The notes under the pieces: generated by a model | Told to the model about the DNA's origin: nothing | The model's database searches: none | Seen by the model: the letters and a program-made list of their open reading frames with translations, nothing else | Assembly: GCA_005884305.1 (NCBI GenBank) | Contig: VAYL01000020.1 | Coordinates: 4,002 to 10,181 of the forward strand | Direction of reading: 5' to 3' | Origin: Actinomycetota bacterium | GTDB lineage: Bacteria; Actinomycetota; Thermoleophilia; Solirubrobacterales; 70-9 | Length of the DNA: 6,180 nt | Part shown: positions 5,333 to 6,180 of the stretch, in pieces | Numbering within the stretch: position 1 is the first letter of the stretch | Layout of the letters: each line of letters opens with the position of its first letter | Translations under genes and position numbers: made by a program

Positions 5333-6180
5333 AGGTCCTCACCGTTCTGGGGACGCGTCCCGAGATCATCCGTCTGAGCCCGCTGATCGAGCTCCTCGAC
5401 GGACTCTGCGACCACGTCCTCGTCCACACCGGGCAGAACTCCGACCCGACGCTCTCCGACGTCTTCTTCGAGCAGCTCGGGGTCCGCTCGCCGAACACGT
5501 ACCTCGGGATCAGCGGGGGGACGTTCGCCGACCGCATCGGGGCGATCATCTCGGGCGTCGGCGAGGTGTTGACCGAGGAGCGCCCCGACCGGCTGCTGGT
5601 GCTCGGCGACACCGACAGCGGGCTCTCCGCGTTCGTGGCGAAGCGGCTGGGCATCCCCGTGTTCCACATGGAGGCGGGAAACCGCTGCTTCGATGACCGC
5701 GTGCCGGAGGAGGTCAACCGCCGTGTGATCGACCACTCGAGCGACATCCTCATGCCCTACACCGAGCGGAGCCGGGCGAACCTCATCGCCGAGGGGATCC
5801 AGTCGCAACGGATCTATGTCACCGGCAACCCCATCAAGGAGGTGATGGGCCGCCACGCCGACGCCATCGAGGCCTCCGACGCGCTCGACCGCCTCGGCGT
5901 CGACGCCGATGGGTACCTGTTGCTCACCGCGCACCGCCAGGAGACCGTCGACCTGGAGGAACGGCTGAGCTCGCTGGTCGTAGGCGTCACGGCGATCGCC
6001 CGCGACCTCGGGCTGCCGCTCGTCTGCAGTATCCACCCGCGCACGAAGGCCAAGCTCGAGTCGTTCGGAGTGGAACTCGAGGGCGATGGCGTGATCGCTA
6101 GCCCCCCGCTCGGGTTCTTCGACTTCCTCAAGCTGGAGCGCCACGCGCGCTGCGTGCTCACCGACAGCGGGACCGTGCCG
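5329..6180 (+). CDS. fnlC: UDP-HexNAc 2-epimerase, FnlC/WbjD type, 3' partial
   Basis: This is a GT-B-fold, non-hydrolysing UDP-N-acetylhexosamine 2-epimerase. 284 residues are visible and the right edge cuts it just after TDSGTVP, so about 90 residues of the usual 370-380 are missing. The start is GTG 5329, overlapping the upstream stop as GTGA and giving the canonical N-terminus VKVLTVLGTRPE; no ribosome binding site is evident, so reinitiation is likely. Visible motifs are GTRPEIIRLS (8-17), HTGQNSD, GDTDS (93-97), MEAGNRCFDDRVPEEVNRR (114-132) and TAHRQE (200-205). By comparison with E. coli WecB, Arg10, Asp94, Glu115 and His202 match its catalytic residues. The EIIRLS and MEAGNRCFD wording differs from WecB and matches the FnlC/WbjD/Cap5G branch, which acts on the reduced L-sugar. 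The inferred role is the last step to UDP-L-FucNAc or UDP-L-QuiNAc. Plain WecB (UDP-ManNAc formation) is the less likely alternative. Confidence 0.9.
   Translation, partial: MKVLTVLGTRPEIIRLSPLIELLDGLCDHVLVHTGQNSDPTLSDVFFEQLGVRSPNTYLGISGGTFADRIGAIISGVGEVLTEERPDRLLVLGDTDSGLSAFVAKRLGIPVFHMEAGNRCFDDRVPEEVNRRVIDHSSDILMPYTERSRANLIAEGIQSQRIYVTGNPIKEVMGRHADAIEASDALDRLGVDADGYLLLTAHRQETVDLEERLSSLVVGVTAIARDLGLPLVCSIHPRTKAKLESFGVELEGDGVIASPPLGFFDFLKLERHARCVLTDSGTVP

Noticed and set aside
4996..6144. 382-codon open frame on the minus strand
   Set aside because: It is antisense to the clearly conserved dehydratase and 2-epimerase and shows no recognisable domain; a shadow frame.
1..6180. CRISPR arrays, tRNA/rRNA genes, insertion sequences, promoters and rho-independent terminators
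   Set aside because: I saw no direct-repeat/spacer pattern, RNA gene, transposase or inverted-repeat ends, and no intergenic space for a promoter or a hairpin followed by a T run; the operon ends lie outside the window.

Overview
This is a GC-rich, gene-dense bacterial segment. It has strong G/C preference at third codon positions, several GTG/TTG starts, long antisense shadow frames and no gap longer than a few bases between genes. That fits a high-GC soil-type lineage. I lean towards Actinobacteriota, possibly Thermoleophilia-like, but this rests on style only: there is no rRNA or marker gene here. All six genes lie on the + strand and are joined by short overlaps, so the window reads as the interior of one polysaccharide-biosynthesis operon. 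Both end genes run off the window, and no promoter or terminator is visible.

Left part (1-2379): sulfation and deacetylation. The first gene is open from the left edge. Its first ~37 visible residues look like the C-terminal end of a PAPS-dependent sulfotransferase. The same frame continues through a Pro/Ser-rich linker into a complete NodB-type polysaccharide deacetylase domain, then ~240 residues that I do not recognise. A separate, complete sulfotransferase of 238 residues follows, coupled by a GTGA overlap.

Middle (2360-3382): a family 2 glycosyltransferase with a C-terminal coiled coil and a very basic tail.

Right part (3379-6180): a nucleotide-sugar cassette made of an RmlD-like short-chain reductase, an FnlA/WbjB/CapE-type UDP-GlcNAc 4,6-dehydratase/5-epimerase, and an FnlC/WbjD-type 2-epimerase cut off by the right edge. 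By family knowledge these three steps turn UDP-GlcNAc into a UDP-activated 2-acetamido-2,6-dideoxy-L-hexose. The reductase lacks the cupin domain of FnlB/WbjC, so the product may be L-RhaNAc/L-QuiNAc rather than L-FucNAc.

Taken together, the operon probably makes a surface or secreted glycan containing an L-configured deoxy-aminosugar that is then deacetylated and sulfated. The most interesting element is the sulfotransferase-deacetylase fusion. It resembles, in reversed domain order, the pairing found in animal heparan sulfate N-deacetylase/N-sulfotransferase. The right-hand genes also carry a small 24-bp tandem duplication across a gene junction, which multiplies the possible start codons.
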